The notes: generated by a model not told the origin, from the letters alone. 64,000 nt of DNA from Drechslerella dactyloides (GCA_020064725.1 JAGTWJ010000001.1:3720001-3784000), one strand, 5' to 3'. Positions 35,374 through 47,029 are shown, numbered from the stretch's first letter. A program made the numbers and translations.

Positions 35374-35706
35374 GAAGTGACCACCAAGGATGGGGGAGTT
35401 GGATACAACATTCACGAGCACGCATACGCAAACGCGGTGAACCTGTTGGAAACTCTCCTCCTTGAAGATGAAGAGGAAAAGTTACGGGGGATCGCTGCGA
35501 TACTTAAGTTTCCAGTTGTGAACGAGAATGGTATCCTGAGATTGGATGTCACTATGACTGTGGACACAGAAGATGATTGTCGAAGCGACGACGGAAAAAA
35601 TGATAAAAATGTGAAGAAGAAAGCGGACGAACAATACGAATATGAGAGCGAGGACAGCGACCAGGTCACCGTTACTCCTGCAAACTTGTCGGGAAGGCGA
35701 AACTGA
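35374..35706 (+). other. In-frame 110-codon extension after the TAG of the 34101 gene
   Basis: The frame continues without a stop from GAA GTG ACC to the stop codon ending at 35706. The translation looks like protein. NIHEHAYANAVNLLETLLL is helical, LKFPVVNENGILRL follows, and a charged tail holds DDGKNDKNVKKKADEQYEYE. No ATG occurs until about 35552, so it is not an obvious separate gene. No intron with acceptable signals removes the TAG. A G at the middle position of the TAG (TGG), or CAG before a C-to-T change, would join it to the upstream protein. Confidence 0.5.
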
Positions 35707-36096
35707 CCCCCCAAGTCGAATGAGTTCGAAATTATGAGTGAGGCTCGATCTTATGGTACGAGCAGGGAGTTGTAAGAAACGTGTCATAATGCCATGAATC
35801 GAACTATCTGCTGGCGATATATTTTTTTTCTTTCTATTGAGTCTCCATTTGCAGTGTCAAGTCCGTTCTTACCTTGTGCTCGGTCATAAATTTATCCAAG
35901 TTCGTCATGTATACTATTTCGATTGCGAATGCGCTCATAAGGATGCGCGGTATTTCATGACAATATCGTTTCGTTCCCTTGAGCTATTCGGGAATTACTC
36001 ATCGTCTATACAATATAAATTTATCGGTTCCGCGCCATACGATACCAGAGCAAAAAAACCGCGATTGATGAGGACGCATACAACAGGCAAGCACGT
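35707..36096. terminator. Convergent 3' region
   Basis: 390 AT-rich bases between the plus-strand gene at 34101 and the minus-strand AFG2 gene. It is expected to contain both 3' ends. A T9 run occurs at about 35820. No gene seen. Confidence 0.35.
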
Positions 36097-38772
36097 TCAA
36101 ACTTTCTTGACACCCGCCACCGACCAATTCTGATACCTCCTCACCATATCCGGCGTGATAACGCTCTTCACTCCCTGAAGCGCCTCCTCAAAGTGTCGCC
36201 ACTTGACATTCCCGATCTTTAGATCCTCTCTCATCGCCGCCAACACTGCTTCATCACAAATCTTGACAAGGTCTGCGCCAGAATACCCTTCCGTCCTCTC
36301 AGCTAGTTCCAGAATGTCCACGTCGTCGCACAACGCCATCTTTCGAAACTTGATTGTCAGAATGTCCACTCGCGAATGGAGATCCGGCGGGCCAACATAG
36401 AGTATGTAGTCCAATCGACCAGGTCGCAGCAGCGCTGGATCGATGACTTCTGGTTTATTCGTCGCTGCGAGGATCATTACATTCCCAAGCTCTTCGATAC
36501 CGTCCATCTCGTTTAACAGCGCCGTCAACACGCCGGTACTGTTTCCACCACCACCACGGCTGTCTCCTTCTCGATTCAACCCTAACGCATCGACCTCGTC
36601 GAAGAAGACGATAGACGGGCTCGCAGCTCTTGCCTTTCGGAAGAGCTCACGGACGGCCCGCTCTGACTCTCCGACGTACTTGTTGAGCAGCTCTGGACCC
36701 TTGACGGCGATGAAGTTTAAGCCTGCCTCTGTAGCGAGAGCCTTCGCTGTTAAAGTCTTGGAGCAGCCGGGTGGGCCGTATAATAGGAGCCCTTTACGCG
36801 GTTGGCCACCGAGGCGCTGGAATACTTCAGGATGCTGTGTTCATTGCAGTATTAGTATGTCGATGATAGCAGCCGAGTGACAAAGTGCTGGCTTACCTGA
36901 AGAGGCCACTCAACAGCTTCCTTGAGTTTCTGTTTCACGCTTTGCTGCCCTCCGATATCAGACCATCGTGTTTCAGGAAGTTCGAGAACAATATCCTTCA
37001 CAGCGGAGGGCTTCGTCTCCTTCAAAGCGGCCTCGATATCATCGGCTGACATTGATAGCATATCCTCGCTTGTATCAATTTCGTCCAGAAAGAATCCTGG
37101 GAAAGAGGTCCGAGCACCCGTCTTGGGTGCCAGGGAACGATAGACGCTCCTCGTCGCGGCCTTCTTCACCACGATCTCAAGGTCTGCGCCAACGAACCCA
37201 TGAGCTCTGTTTGCCCAACTGGTAACGTACCCTCCTTTGACAGATTTGTCGAACTCTGTGTTCACATCTCGTAGGAGCAACTGCAATATTTCAAGCCGAG
37301 CTTTTGCATCTGGTATCGGAATCTCGATCTCCAGATCGAACCTTCCAGGTCGACGCAGTGCAGGATCTATACCGTTCGGCCTGTTGGTCGCAGCTATGAC
37401 TATCACTCGACTAGTGTCATCTTCGGGGTTCTCGTCCACAGCTGCGAGTGCGTCCATCTCCGTAAGAAGGGTCGTCACGAGTCGCGAGTCGCTAGTAGTG
37501 TCTGTGCCTCCTCGCTTTGGAGCGAACGCATCAATCTCGTCTATGAAAATTATGCTTCTGTTCTTGCCGTTCGTAGACTTCTTTGCTTCCGTAAAGACTT
37601 TCCGGATGCTAGCTTCGCTTTCGCCGAGAAACTTGCCGATGAGCGAAGAGTCAATCACGTAGTTGTTTGCTCCGGCTTCCGTGGCTATGCTCCTCAACAG
37701 CATTGTTTTTCCAGTTCCTGGAGGTCCGTAGAGCAGGATCCCGAGTGGTGGCGTTAAATTGCTGCGGGTAAACCGGCGGAAGTGCAGCAACGAAGTTGTG
37801 ATGTGAGTTCGTAGGGTATTCAATTGGCGATCTAAGCCCCCGATCGAAGAAGACTTCGTAACTGGGAAAGATTTGACTTCAGGAGCGGACGGTGCACCGG
37901 GCGGTTTCGGCGTTTTTCGAGGTGTTACTGGGGCCACTTTTCGAATAGGTGTAGATGGCTCCGGACCGTCCATCAGACCCTGGAACCTGACCACGGATGT
38001 CCTATCAAACTCGTATACCTTGGCCTCCTGGAGATTTAATCCACCCAATCGGTCTTCAAGCGCGCTGCCGCCTGCGTACGCTGACGTCTCACCAGGCACG
38101 ACGGCCTTTACTCTAAAAACGACTGGTGTGTCCATGTAGTCGCATGAGAATGCCATGCCTTCGCTGATATACTTGACATGAACTATGCATATCAGCCTCC
38201 AGGTCAGCTATAAATTCGCCCTCGAAGTATACAGGTGTAGAATGGAATCAGATAACCCACGTACTAAGGTAATGTTTAAGATAGTGCTTCCACCCATCGC
38301 TCTCGATGCCTGGGATCTGGCGCATCCAATCCTCGATTTCAATCTCCGCAGCATGCGCCACGGGTCCTAGGTACTTCTTCACTTCGAGTCTTGACTTGGA
38401 CTTCTCACCCAAGTCCAACGTGATGGGTACTTCTGCAGCGAGGCGCATGAGATCGCTGGAGACGGACGGCGGTATCTGAATGCATTTTGGCTCGCCGTTT
38501 TGGGCGCCCGGCCAAGCTGTCGCGACGATGGAAGATGTCGAGCCATCAACCCTGAGCTCGACGAGGCTGTTGTGCTGCGGGCTGCCCACGGAGAGAGATA
38601 GAAGGTTGAAGATGGACGGGTGGAGTGTCACTCTGCGTACAGTCTTGGCGGAGATCGACTGGGTATTCGAAGAGCGGATTGTGAGGAGCTGGGAGACATG
38701 GGTTGTGGAGGAGCCTTTGAAGGGCGAATTTAGGTTCGTCGTATTACGGGATGGCGTCTTCGGGCCTGACAT
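36097..38772 (-). CDS. AFG2: AAA+ ATPase AFG2/DRG1, ribosome biogenesis
   Basis: This is the type II AAA+ hexamer that strips the shuttling factor Rlp24 from cytoplasmic pre-60S ribosomal particles. Exons are 38772-38265, 38182-36897 and 36834-36097, giving 843 residues, against about 780 in yeast. The N-domain includes the stretch restored across intron 1 (VKYISEGM). D1 has Walker A GPPGTGKT (about residues 322-329), Walker B IIFIDEID and the second region of homology NRPNGIDPALRRPGRFD. D2 has GPPGCSKT (about 618-625), the Cys-Ser variant typical of Drg1 and Cdc48 relatives, then VFFDEVDALG and PALLRPGRLD. A Pro/Thr-rich insert links the N-domain to D1. All intron ends are canonical. Confidence 0.92.
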
Positions 38773-39290
38773 CTTGAACTGGCGATGGAGTTCGAGAAAC
38801 GTGCGACAGTTGGGGGGAGTTAAACTTGGTAGGGCCCTACGAAGATCGGGAAACGTTATATGATCACCATCGAGCTGGACTGCGGTTAAATCCCAGTACG
38901 TGGATGTTTGAGAGGGATAGTTCGTTCGTGTCCATCAACCATCGTCGTCTAGTGTTCGTTCACAATTTTATACAACACTCAAAGTTTTGTGTTTCGACAA
39001 AGTCTAGTTCGCCGACAACACGCCGTCACGGGATAGACCAGCCAGTGAGAGTGGAGGAATTGACGGCAACGAAGCAGTCGACAGGGACATGAATCGGATT
39101 AGAAGGATGCACACGTAACTCGTAAAGAAGTAGTATCTCAAGATCCACCAATTAGAAAGTAGGAGAACGGAGCAAAAGCGTATCGCCCTATTCAAGTAAA
39201 ACACCATGTAAAAAAAAATAAAAAAAAGGAAAATCAAACCAACAATACGGCAGCATATCATACATCCATGAGCCAATCTCACAGAGGCTT
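38773..39290. promoter_or_regulatory. Spacer upstream of AFG2
   Basis: 518 bases between the end of the ARP9 in-frame extension and the AFG2 start. It must hold the AFG2 promoter and the ARP9 polyadenylation region. A-rich tract (AAAAAAAATAAAAAAAGG on the plus strand) at about 39210-39230. No gene seen. Confidence 0.4.
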
Positions 39291-39587
39291 TCACGCCAGC
39301 TTCTTCTTTGAAGGTCTCCCCCTTTTTGCAGGTTTCTTTCCCGGTGTAGGCGGCCAGTTCTGCGCAGACGTTGCGAGTCCTTCCGTTGGGACATAGTAAT
39401 CAACGCCCCTAAGCTTCGCCATCGTCCGCGCAAAACCACCCATCGGTAGATTCTCCAGCAGATCAGGGCCGGACAAGACTGTCGGTGTCGTATTTTCGTG
39501 TGTCCCATGAGCTATAACTCCAAAAACGTTCATAGATTTCCATCTCGGGTCAACCTGCCAGGTACCGGGTTCAAGCTTCACAATCCG
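39291..39587 (-). other. In-frame 98-codon extension after the ARP9 stop, with AT-hook-like motif
   Basis: Immediately after the ARP9 TAG (39590-39588), the same frame stays open for 98 codons to 39291. The translation contains VKLEPGTWQVDPRWKSMNVFG, read here as two adjoining parts, then GPDLLENLPMGGFARTM. It ends with GKKPAKRGRPSKKK, which holds the RGRP core of an AT-hook DNA-binding motif. An ATG at about 39528 could start an 80-residue protein, but it would lie within 65 bases of the ARP9 stop. The extension would suit a chromatin-remodelling subunit, which is inference. Confidence 0.5.
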
Positions 39588-41938
39588 CTAGATATTGTGG
39601 ATGGCTTGTGGTCCTTGAGAATTATAGTCGGCACGCGTGACGAATCCTTTGTTGAGGCCTTGGTCTGCAACAAAGTAGATTTTTGCACCTAGTTGCGCAC
39701 CGAGGAAAACGCATTCCTCGAAACCAGCATCCTTCCACTCAGGAAAGTACTCTGGAATCTTCGCGATCTTCAGGCTGCTAGGTGTTTGTGGGTAGTGAGC
39801 TGACGAGGAGTGGTGATGGGAAGAAGCAGCGGCGGCGGCGTTGTTGGCAGCGGCTTGAAGGAGGAGGGCGTTTGGTTGCTGAGAGCTGTAAGCCGACGGC
39901 TGGGGAGTATTAGTCCCCGTGCCAGAAGGCGTCGGGATGTTGGAGGGTATCTCGGAGGTGAACATTCCAGAGGAAGATGGCGATACTTGATACTTCGCGA
40001 TGATAGTATTGACCAGCGCATCCTTGAACCCTCTGAGACGGCAACCGTTACCAGCGATGATTAGGTTATCCCAGCAGTCGCTGCGCTTGCTGATATCGTC
40101 AACACTACTGACGACACGATGAGCCGCGTCAGCTAAAGCTTCTAGGATGCCTCCCTCAGCTGCTTTGAACCTCTCCGTTCCGACCTCAATCTCTTTCCTC
40201 TTTTCGCCTGACTGGGCGGCCTCCTGACGCTTCTTCTCTTCTCTGCGGAGGGCTTTCTCTTGTGCACGCTTCGCTTCGTCGTCATCCTTGGTACCCGAGA
40301 ACATCGATTCCATCAAAGAGGGTCCCTGTTTGGCTGGTTCGCCGTCAGGCTTCGAGCCATCTGGGTTGGTCTGAGGCTCTGCTGCAGATGCATCAGCGCC
40401 ACTAGGATTGGGGGCATCCACAGCAGACTTTGGCTCCCCATTCGCGGCGGGGGCTGGATCGACATCCATCTTCTCCCCGTCGTGGACCTCAACCGGATTG
40501 TCTTCTTTACCCTCGCCGAGTGCCTGCTCATGCACTTTCTCAACGAACGAGAATGTGTTCTTCTCTCTCTTGTAATTCGGCAGTCTCTTCTCGCCTGCGG
40601 CTAATCCAGCCCTCTTGTCAGCCTTCTCTTTCTCCTTTTTGGCCAGATACTCTTGGGTTTTGCCGCTGGCGACAATTGCAGCGATATTAGTGACACCCTC
40701 CTCTTCTTCCTCGTTCCCTTCTTCCTCCGGGGCTTTAGGGGGCAGGACACCGCCCATCCCAACCGTGCTGATTTCTGGGGGCAACAAAAGGGCATCCCGC
40801 TCGATGTCTTCCTCTCCTGGTATTGGGATACCAGGGGGCAGGATTTCACAAATGTTGCTATGTTTCAGCTGCTCGATTTCATCTTCCGAAAGGTGAGGGA
40901 GAAGTTTCTGAAGATGCTTATTCAGAGAGTTGCCGCCAACCGGAACGGTAGTTCTGCCGAGTTCTTGGATATCGTACTCGACGATGGCGGTAATGTCGGT
41001 CTTCTCGTAACCGATATCGATAACGAGAGAATGGGGAATCCCGTAGGCTGCAGATATAGCAGCAGCAGCATCCATCATGCAGAAACCTGGGGCCTTAATC
41101 TTCTCAAAGATGAATTGGCAAATCCTTTCTTTGTCGGTACAGGTCCAGCAGGGTTGCGAGATCATCAGGATTGGTGTATGGAAGGTAGGGTTGATTTGCT
41201 CGTAAACGTGAAGCCTGCAACGGGTGCGTTAGAACGTTTCTCAACTTGTGTTTCAGTCAGATCATTCTTACAGCAAGGCAAAAAAGCACTCCCAGTTGAC
41301 GATTCTGCCTTGTTCGATGCACCAGATGGCGCCCTCCTCATCAAAATCGTCGTCATAGTATATTTTGCCGTCGGCACCGTCCTCATCCTTGTCCTTGGTG
41401 CCATTCATCTCCTGGTCCTCATCCTCATCATTCCCTTCCTCGTCTGCGTCATCGTCATGAGGCTCGGCTCCATCCGCAGCATCGGCCATCGCTGTGTCGC
41501 CCTTGGCTTCGGCAGGCTTCGCGTCGCCGGTGGGCTTCTTGACGGCTTCGTTTGCGGTCGAGGCCGAGCCATTGGTTGTGGTCTGGGTTGTCGTACTCGG
41601 TTTCGAGGTTGGTTCGCCAACCTTTCGCTTCTTGGACGGCTTCCCGCCCGGCCCTGCGGTTACCACGTTTCCATTTCCAAGAAGAAGCTCCTGGCCTTCC
41701 TGGACTTCATGAATCTTGTTCGGCAGATACTGTCCTTCCTCGACACCTGGGAACATTCGCGAAGGTATCCTAAACTTCGCGGGTGTGAAGGACTCGGGGA
41801 GACCTAATTGAGCGAGTGTCCATGTCGAACCGGGTGCGATCAACTAGAGCGAACGAGCATCTTAGTATCCAATGCCGATGTATCGAGGTGGGAGCTCAAG
41901 TGGCTTACAAGAATGTGGTCATCGCGAAAGGGAGGCAT
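39588..41938 (-). CDS. ARP9: Actin-related protein ARP9 (SWI/SNF and RSC chromatin remodellers)
   Basis: This is an actin-fold subunit that pairs with ARP7 on the helicase-SANT-associated region of SWI/SNF and RSC ATPases. Exons are 41938-41909, 41843-41272 and 41214-39588, giving 742 residues. The N-terminus, restored across intron 1 as DDHILLIAPGS-TWTLAQLGLPESF, matches fungal ARP9. Actin landmarks follow: VIDIGYEKTDITAIVEYD (phosphate loop 2 region), NLIIAGNGCRLRGF (the GGxxxxxGF-like motif) and the closing TRADYNSQGPQAIH, equivalent to the end of actin. A long acidic low-complexity insert (about residues 100-180) and a second charged insert in subdomain 4 explain the length. The TAG stop sits just where actin ends, but the frame stays open beyond it. 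Confidence 0.88.
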
Positions 41939-42064
41939 GGTGGGGCGGGGCGTGGGCAACGGTCGAAACCGTTGGGAGGCTACTGCAGCGAGACTTAAGG
42001 CCCCCCAGTCGATGTTTGAAGGGCTCCGGGTTCCTAGTATGAGGTGTTGCAGTTCAGACTGGTG
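41939..42064. promoter_or_regulatory. ARP9 promoter-proximal region
   Basis: Short GC-rich stretch just upstream of the ARP9 start. No TATA box is evident. Confidence 0.35.
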
Positions 42065-42595
42065 ATGCTGCTGGCGCTAGAGCTTCGACGCGTCGCGGTT
42101 GATAAGGCCCAGGACCGTATTTGTGTGATCGCATGGTTTGATGGCTTTGGCAGCAGCAAAAAATTGCCAAGCCGGACAAACATGTCTCCCCTTCAACACA
42201 TCAACACAACTGCCAATTCTGGTCAGTTCGCGATATATATTAGGACTGATGCCAGGCCGGCCGGAGACTCCAAAGATGTACTTGGCATTTGGAGAACTGT
42301 GTCTAAGAAGTGTCAAACTGCAAGAGCAAGATCTCTAGTTCGTTGGCAGTTTGGAGATATTCGCAATTCACCTTTAAACACAACTATTTTGTGCCCCGCG
42401 AAACTACTATTTTGTACCGGTCGAGATATATGCGAAAATCCCTGTCGGAGCACTGCCCGCTTCTATGCATTGGGGCCGGACGCCGGAGGGCGATTGCAAG
42501 ATGTTGAGAATGAAGCCTCTGGGGCGTCGTCGTCACGCTTCAACAAGGCTGAATTTCCAATGGCATTCAAATGCCTACTTCAGAAGCTAGCTTAA
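42065..42595 (+). CDS. Possible orphan ORF, 176 residues
   Basis: A continuous ORF from ATG at 42065 lies between two divergent genes. Its length is unusual for chance in an intergenic stretch, but the composition is mixed, no domain is recognisable, and there is no clear promoter. It overlaps the ARP9 upstream region on the opposite strand. It contains six cysteines scattered without pattern. I keep it only as a low-confidence candidate. A chance ORF is equally likely. Confidence 0.2.
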   Translation: MLLALELRRVAVDKAQDRICVIAWFDGFGSSKKLPSRTNMSPLQHINTTANSGQFAIYIRTDARPAGDSKDVLGIWRTVSKKCQTARARSLVRWQFGDIRNSPLNTTILCPAKLLFCTGRDICENPCRSTARFYALGPDAGGRLQDVENEASGASSSRFNKAEFPMAFKCLLQKLA

Positions 42596-43090
42596 GCTTT
42601 TCAGTGAGGGCAGAACGCTGGTCAGCCTATTCTCGCGACCAACTACTTGTATAGTACCAATGCGACATCTGCAAGTGACCCAAGATGCAAACGAATCCAC
42701 GCTATTTTAACTAATTGGTACAATTCTCAAACTCGATTATTATGCAATGGCATTTTTCATGGCTAACGGCCGGCTGCGGGGTACTGAATCGAGAATTAGT
42801 GCTTGCCACCCCGCAATTGCGAAAGTTCCGAGTAGGATCAATGCATGGTCTAGATCTCCCCAAACGAACAGCCGGCCTTGAGCTCTTGAACCAAGTCGAC
42901 ATTATTTATACGTTACAAAGAACCCATCAACTGACAGCGTACTAAACACCATAACTTTAGAAATCGACACCAAACACAAAACAGCAAATATCGCGTTTAA
43001 GCAGGATATATAATTATAAGCCTCTCTATTCATTTCACGAACGCATATCAACACAAGAATACATACATAGTTGTCGGGTTGAATATCAAG

Positions 43091-44143
43091 ATGACTTCAG
43101 GCCAATCCGAGACTACCAATAAGCCACAGGAGGAGGAAGTGTCACAACTGGAAGACGTCGTAAGCCCTTGCTATGCCTCTCTTCCCCTCCGTGCAAATTT
43201 CGATTTTTGGGCCTTCTATAGGCAGTGCGCAAATTAAATACGAATTACCAAAGTTATCGCATGCACAGGTTAAAAGGACTCATTGCTTCGAGATTGTATG
43301 CTAATAACCTCTATTCGCTTGATCTAGGTTACCCATAAAGGTGCACATGAACCCGAACTCTAGAAGCATTCGAATATTCAAAACTCCTAAGCCCATCATG
43401 CATACAGATCATATTGCTGCTTTTTGTCGTTTAAAGCTCTATCAGCTTGGTGGACTTGGAATTAAGCTAACTCCCGAGTCGCTTCACCAACAGTTATCCT
43501 CTACGGAGACACCGGCATAGGCAAAACTAACATCCTCTCTCGTTTTACCCGGAATGAATACGACCCGACACAAGAACCAACAGACGGCGTAGAATTTGCA
43601 ACTCGAATCCTGCCAATTGACAACACGAATATAAAAGCTCAAGTGTGGGATATCAGTGGCAACGCTGCGGAAGATTCTAGCATACGAGCCCCCTACTGCA
43701 GATACGCTGATGCCGTTATTTTGGTCTATGATGTGACGAAACCCGAGACCTTCCACAATTTACCTGGAAGATTAGAGGAAGTCAAAGCAACTCATACACT
43801 TAACCCTAACTACATTACTATGGTTATGGGGAGCAAGAGTGATCTTGATTCTCAGGTGCCGGAATCGGAAGCAAAAGCATATGCCGGTGAGCTTTGAATA
43901 TCCACTTCGTTTCGTCGCGGTAGAGATTTTAGTTAGGATATATATTGACTAAAGTTATACTTTGGATTACAGACTCAAACGGCTTCCTCTTCATGGAGAC
44001 ATCCGCCCTCAATGGCCAAAATATAGACCAGGCCTTTGAAACAATCTTAGAGAGTATGTTGCCCTTTTTTTTAAGAAAAAAAAAAAATGCCGCCTTTCAA
44101 GCGCCGTCCTGACATCCCCTTTACAGGAATCCATAGGATGTAA
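43091..44143 (+). CDS. Divergent Rab-like small GTPase without a prenylation tail
   Basis: A five-exon gene (43091-43159, 43328-43340, 43494-43886, 43973-44053, 44127-44143) encodes 190 residues most like Rab11. Exon 2 is only 13 bases. It joins VTHK to VILYGDTGIGKT, giving the P-loop. SRFTRNEYDPTQEPTDGVEFATR follows, as in Rab11 (SRFTRNEFN...GVEFATR). The other boxes have drifted. The usual WDTAGQE is WDISGNA, losing the catalytic Gln. NKxD is GSKSD, losing the guanine-binding Asn. ETSAL is intact. The protein stops at LERIHRM, where Rab11 continues to its hypervariable tail and double cysteine. An alternative acceptor in the last intron gives another short tail, also without prenylation cysteines. 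It is probably a GTP-hydrolysis-deficient or non-canonical family member, and could be on its way to a pseudogene. Confidence 0.72.
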
Positions 44144-45686
44144 ACAGGAGGGTCTGGTTTAGGAGACCAATGAGATCCAGGAGTCATTCAGCATTTGGAT
44201 CACTTCAAACTAGCACTTCCCATATTGTGGCAGTCGATCAGTACCTATCACGGGGTTAAATATATATGTTCGTCTCGCAAGAGACGGGAGCATCGTTGTA
44301 CAAATAAGTTGAAACAACAGGCAATTACGATATAAATTACAAAAAACGGAAGACCTCTTCTCCGGCATAACTATAAATAGTGTTAGAATTACGAGACCTT
44401 CAAGTCGGTCCTTTTTACATTCTCGAGCTACCAACACAATACGTCCTCGACTCGAGAAAGCCATGCTAAGCGACAGTGTGACACTAGATATATAGCGCCT
44501 GCTTCAAAAGCGTACCCGCTTTTGTGTATTGCATCTCCATTAGTTTTGGCGACCCACGCCGTCATGCATTTAGAGCGACTAATATTTATAGTCTGGAAAT
44601 TTACAGACAATAGCCGTTATATATATAAGAAGCTACGATAGGCATGGTGACTATCTCCAGGATATTCCTGGTCTGGCGATAGAGAATGTAGTCGTTGCTT
44701 CGTTCCACCATGCATGCCTTGCAGTATCGTATCACAAAAAAGTCAAGTGGCATAGATGCAAGGCCCAGTTCCGGTTAAGATTTAAATTGCTTCCCTAGGA
44801 CGCACTTCAGCTCAGCCGCACGGACGCACGACTCGTGAATCCCATAGCGGTGGCTGCTATACTAATTTGAAAAATTCTTGGCATTTGAAACTTGTTTATC
44901 TGGCTGATGCCTGTGTTTGCAGCTTCACCACTGTTGAGTCTGCCGATAGTATTATAATACGATATGCATACATTCCAGCTGCATGACCTGTAATTGTAAG
45001 AACACCGCTGAACAACCGCTCTCTTTTATACTGTCGGTAGCCAAGTAGAGTGCATTTAGCCCTCACTCTTATTTGATCCATCGAAACTCCCACGCAGTTT
45101 TGGTCCAATCCGATTGGCAGTGTGACTCTGGGCATATGCAGGTTCGGCTCTCCTGCTTTCTCATTGCACCGGTACGACCCGGCGCGGGTTCAATTGAGTT
45201 TAAAGCCCTGCAGCAAGTCATGCACTCAGTACAAAAGCGCGTGATTACACAGAGTCCCCTGGGGCCCTGAATCCAACCGCCTCAGCCGCATCATGACTTC
45301 ACCCCTTACATAGTACAAAGCGTCTAAGTGGAATTCGGTCAAGGTTTTTTTCGGTGGCGCACATGAAATGAGGAGGTACGCGCATATGAACATGTATCTC
45401 TTTACATATTGCTATCATCAAATGACCCGGATTGTTACTCGTGTAACGGCCTCACGCGCGCCACGTTTGCTCCTAGCTCCCGAGTTCGAAAGCCTATCAA
45501 GCGGCCGACAAGAATTGGGCCCCCCGGAATATAATATATAAGTAGGGACTCGCCAACTGAACTAAGATGTGCGTCTAGTCGATTTTACTTGGGCATTTGA
45601 CCTTGGTATCTGGAAAGGCAGACAATCGCGTATCTCATTCATTCTAAAGTACTCACGACTTTCACGTACGTTACACGAACGCGAGA
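44144..45686. other. Intergenic, no gene seen
   Basis: About 1.5 kb of mixed sequence with ATATAT runs. No ORF with recognisable content. The last 150 bases, including AATATATAAGTAGG (about 45531-45545), look like the promoter of the secreted protein gene at 45687. Confidence 0.4.
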
Positions 45687-46788
45687 ATGACTTGGAAGCA
45701 GTTCACACCAGCTGGGCTGCTCGCCCTGAGCACTGTCATTCCGGCCGTCGCAGCAGTGACATTCTGCAATGCCGACTATTGTCTTCGACAGATGCGCGCC
45801 ACTACCAGTCGAAATGATTTTTCTGCCAGCAGTTTTTGCAGCCAATATCTGACAACCACTCGCCCAGCTATCACACCCAACCCTACGTATGTTCAAAATT
45901 TCCCCTACACCCACCACTAAACCTTCCATATCGACTTTTTGGTGGTGCAAGCGTCTGATATTGATACATATACACTAATATATATTCAGCCTGAAAACTG
46001 ACTGACATGATGGCCACGGTAGAACCATTGTTGTGACAGCGACTCCAACCGTATTCGCAGTTCACTCGCCGAACGGCGATATTAAATATGTAACCAGAAA
46101 AGGGGCACCCTACATCGCTCCGAATAAGCGTGATGTGATTCCAGCCGGCCCCATCCCAATGGTTACGCCACAGCCGGCCATGGACCGCGCACGCAGACAA
46201 GCGCCACTACCACCCTTTGCGTCATCTTGCACCGGTGCACCCGATCGCTTGTCGAGCGCCTGTACTTGTATGATCGGATACACTGCTGATAAATCGGTAT
46301 GCAACCAGTTCGATAGCAAGTCTTGGTTCAGAGAAGCCTGGAAACTCACATAGACTGATTTCGGCGCCGCTAACCTTGCTATGGGATCCCACTAGACCAG
46401 CTACCGAACCGTTACCCAAAATATGTATACTCATACAACCAACGTCTGCACCATCTCCGGCACGAACACTGTAAACCTACGCGAATGGGGGCGGGGCGAG
46501 TTCACCGATCGATCCGCAACCTTTGACCAATCTACCTTCGACCAGATAACCGATATCCAGCAATGCTGCAACATATGCTTCGACACGGTAAACTGCGCGG
46601 CGTATTACATCGACGCGGACACTCAGAAGTGTGGTATTCTTACGGGCCTGGGTAGCAGGCAGCCACAACCGAACGATCGGTTGTGTGGCAATGGACTGAT
46701 GGAGATCTATGACCCTTATCAGGGTGATCACATCCACGGACCATATGATCTCGGGCTGTGTGCGTACCTCGTCTATTCTGACGAGTGA
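45687..46788 (+). CDS. Secreted cysteine-rich protein, PAN/apple-like C-terminus
   Basis: Exons are 45687-45886, 46023-46296 and 46396-46788, giving 288 residues. A signal peptide (MTWKQFTPAGLLALSTVIPA, cleavage near AVAA|VTFC) directs secretion. The mature N-terminus begins with a compact cysteine cluster (CNADYCLRQMRA). A Thr/Pro-rich linker follows, containing a dibasic RARRQA site that could be cut by a Kex2-type protease. The C-terminal 100 residues carry DIQQCCNICFDTVNCAAYY and later CGILTG and LCG, which recalls the CCxxCxxxxxCxxF pattern of PAN/apple domains in fungal extracellular proteins. Function unknown; plausible roles are adhesion or interaction at the cell surface. Intron 1 (136 bases) is longer than its neighbours. 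Confidence 0.68.
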
Positions 46789-47029
46789 GCAGAGAGGATG
46801 CAACCCGTGTACTCGTACGTTTTGTAGCGTGTGCGTGCGCGCTGATAAATGATATTTGTAGTAGATAGAGCTAGATACAGCGATCCTTGGAATAAAATTA
46901 TTGTGTACGAATACATTAGAAATACAATGAGTTCAAGGGTAAATGCCAATATATCCGCTTGAAAGACTCGCACGTATATTGTTTCAATCTCCCGATCTTT
47001 CGAGACCGAGACCAAGCATGGCGACTCGA
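46789..47029. terminator. Convergent 3' region
   Basis: 241 bases between convergent genes. Contains AATAAA (about 46892), a possible polyadenylation signal for the plus-strand gene. Confidence 0.35.

Noticed and set aside
40653..41807. 384-codon plus-strand ORF antisense to ARP9
   Set aside because: It is the shadow of the acidic and Ser/Pro-rich ARP9 coding sequence. ARP9 on the minus strand has the conserved motifs and introns.
45140..45200. tRNA B-box-like sequence (GGGTTCAATTG)
   Set aside because: No cloverleaf and no A box at the right distance. No convincing tRNA or rRNA gene was found anywhere in the window.
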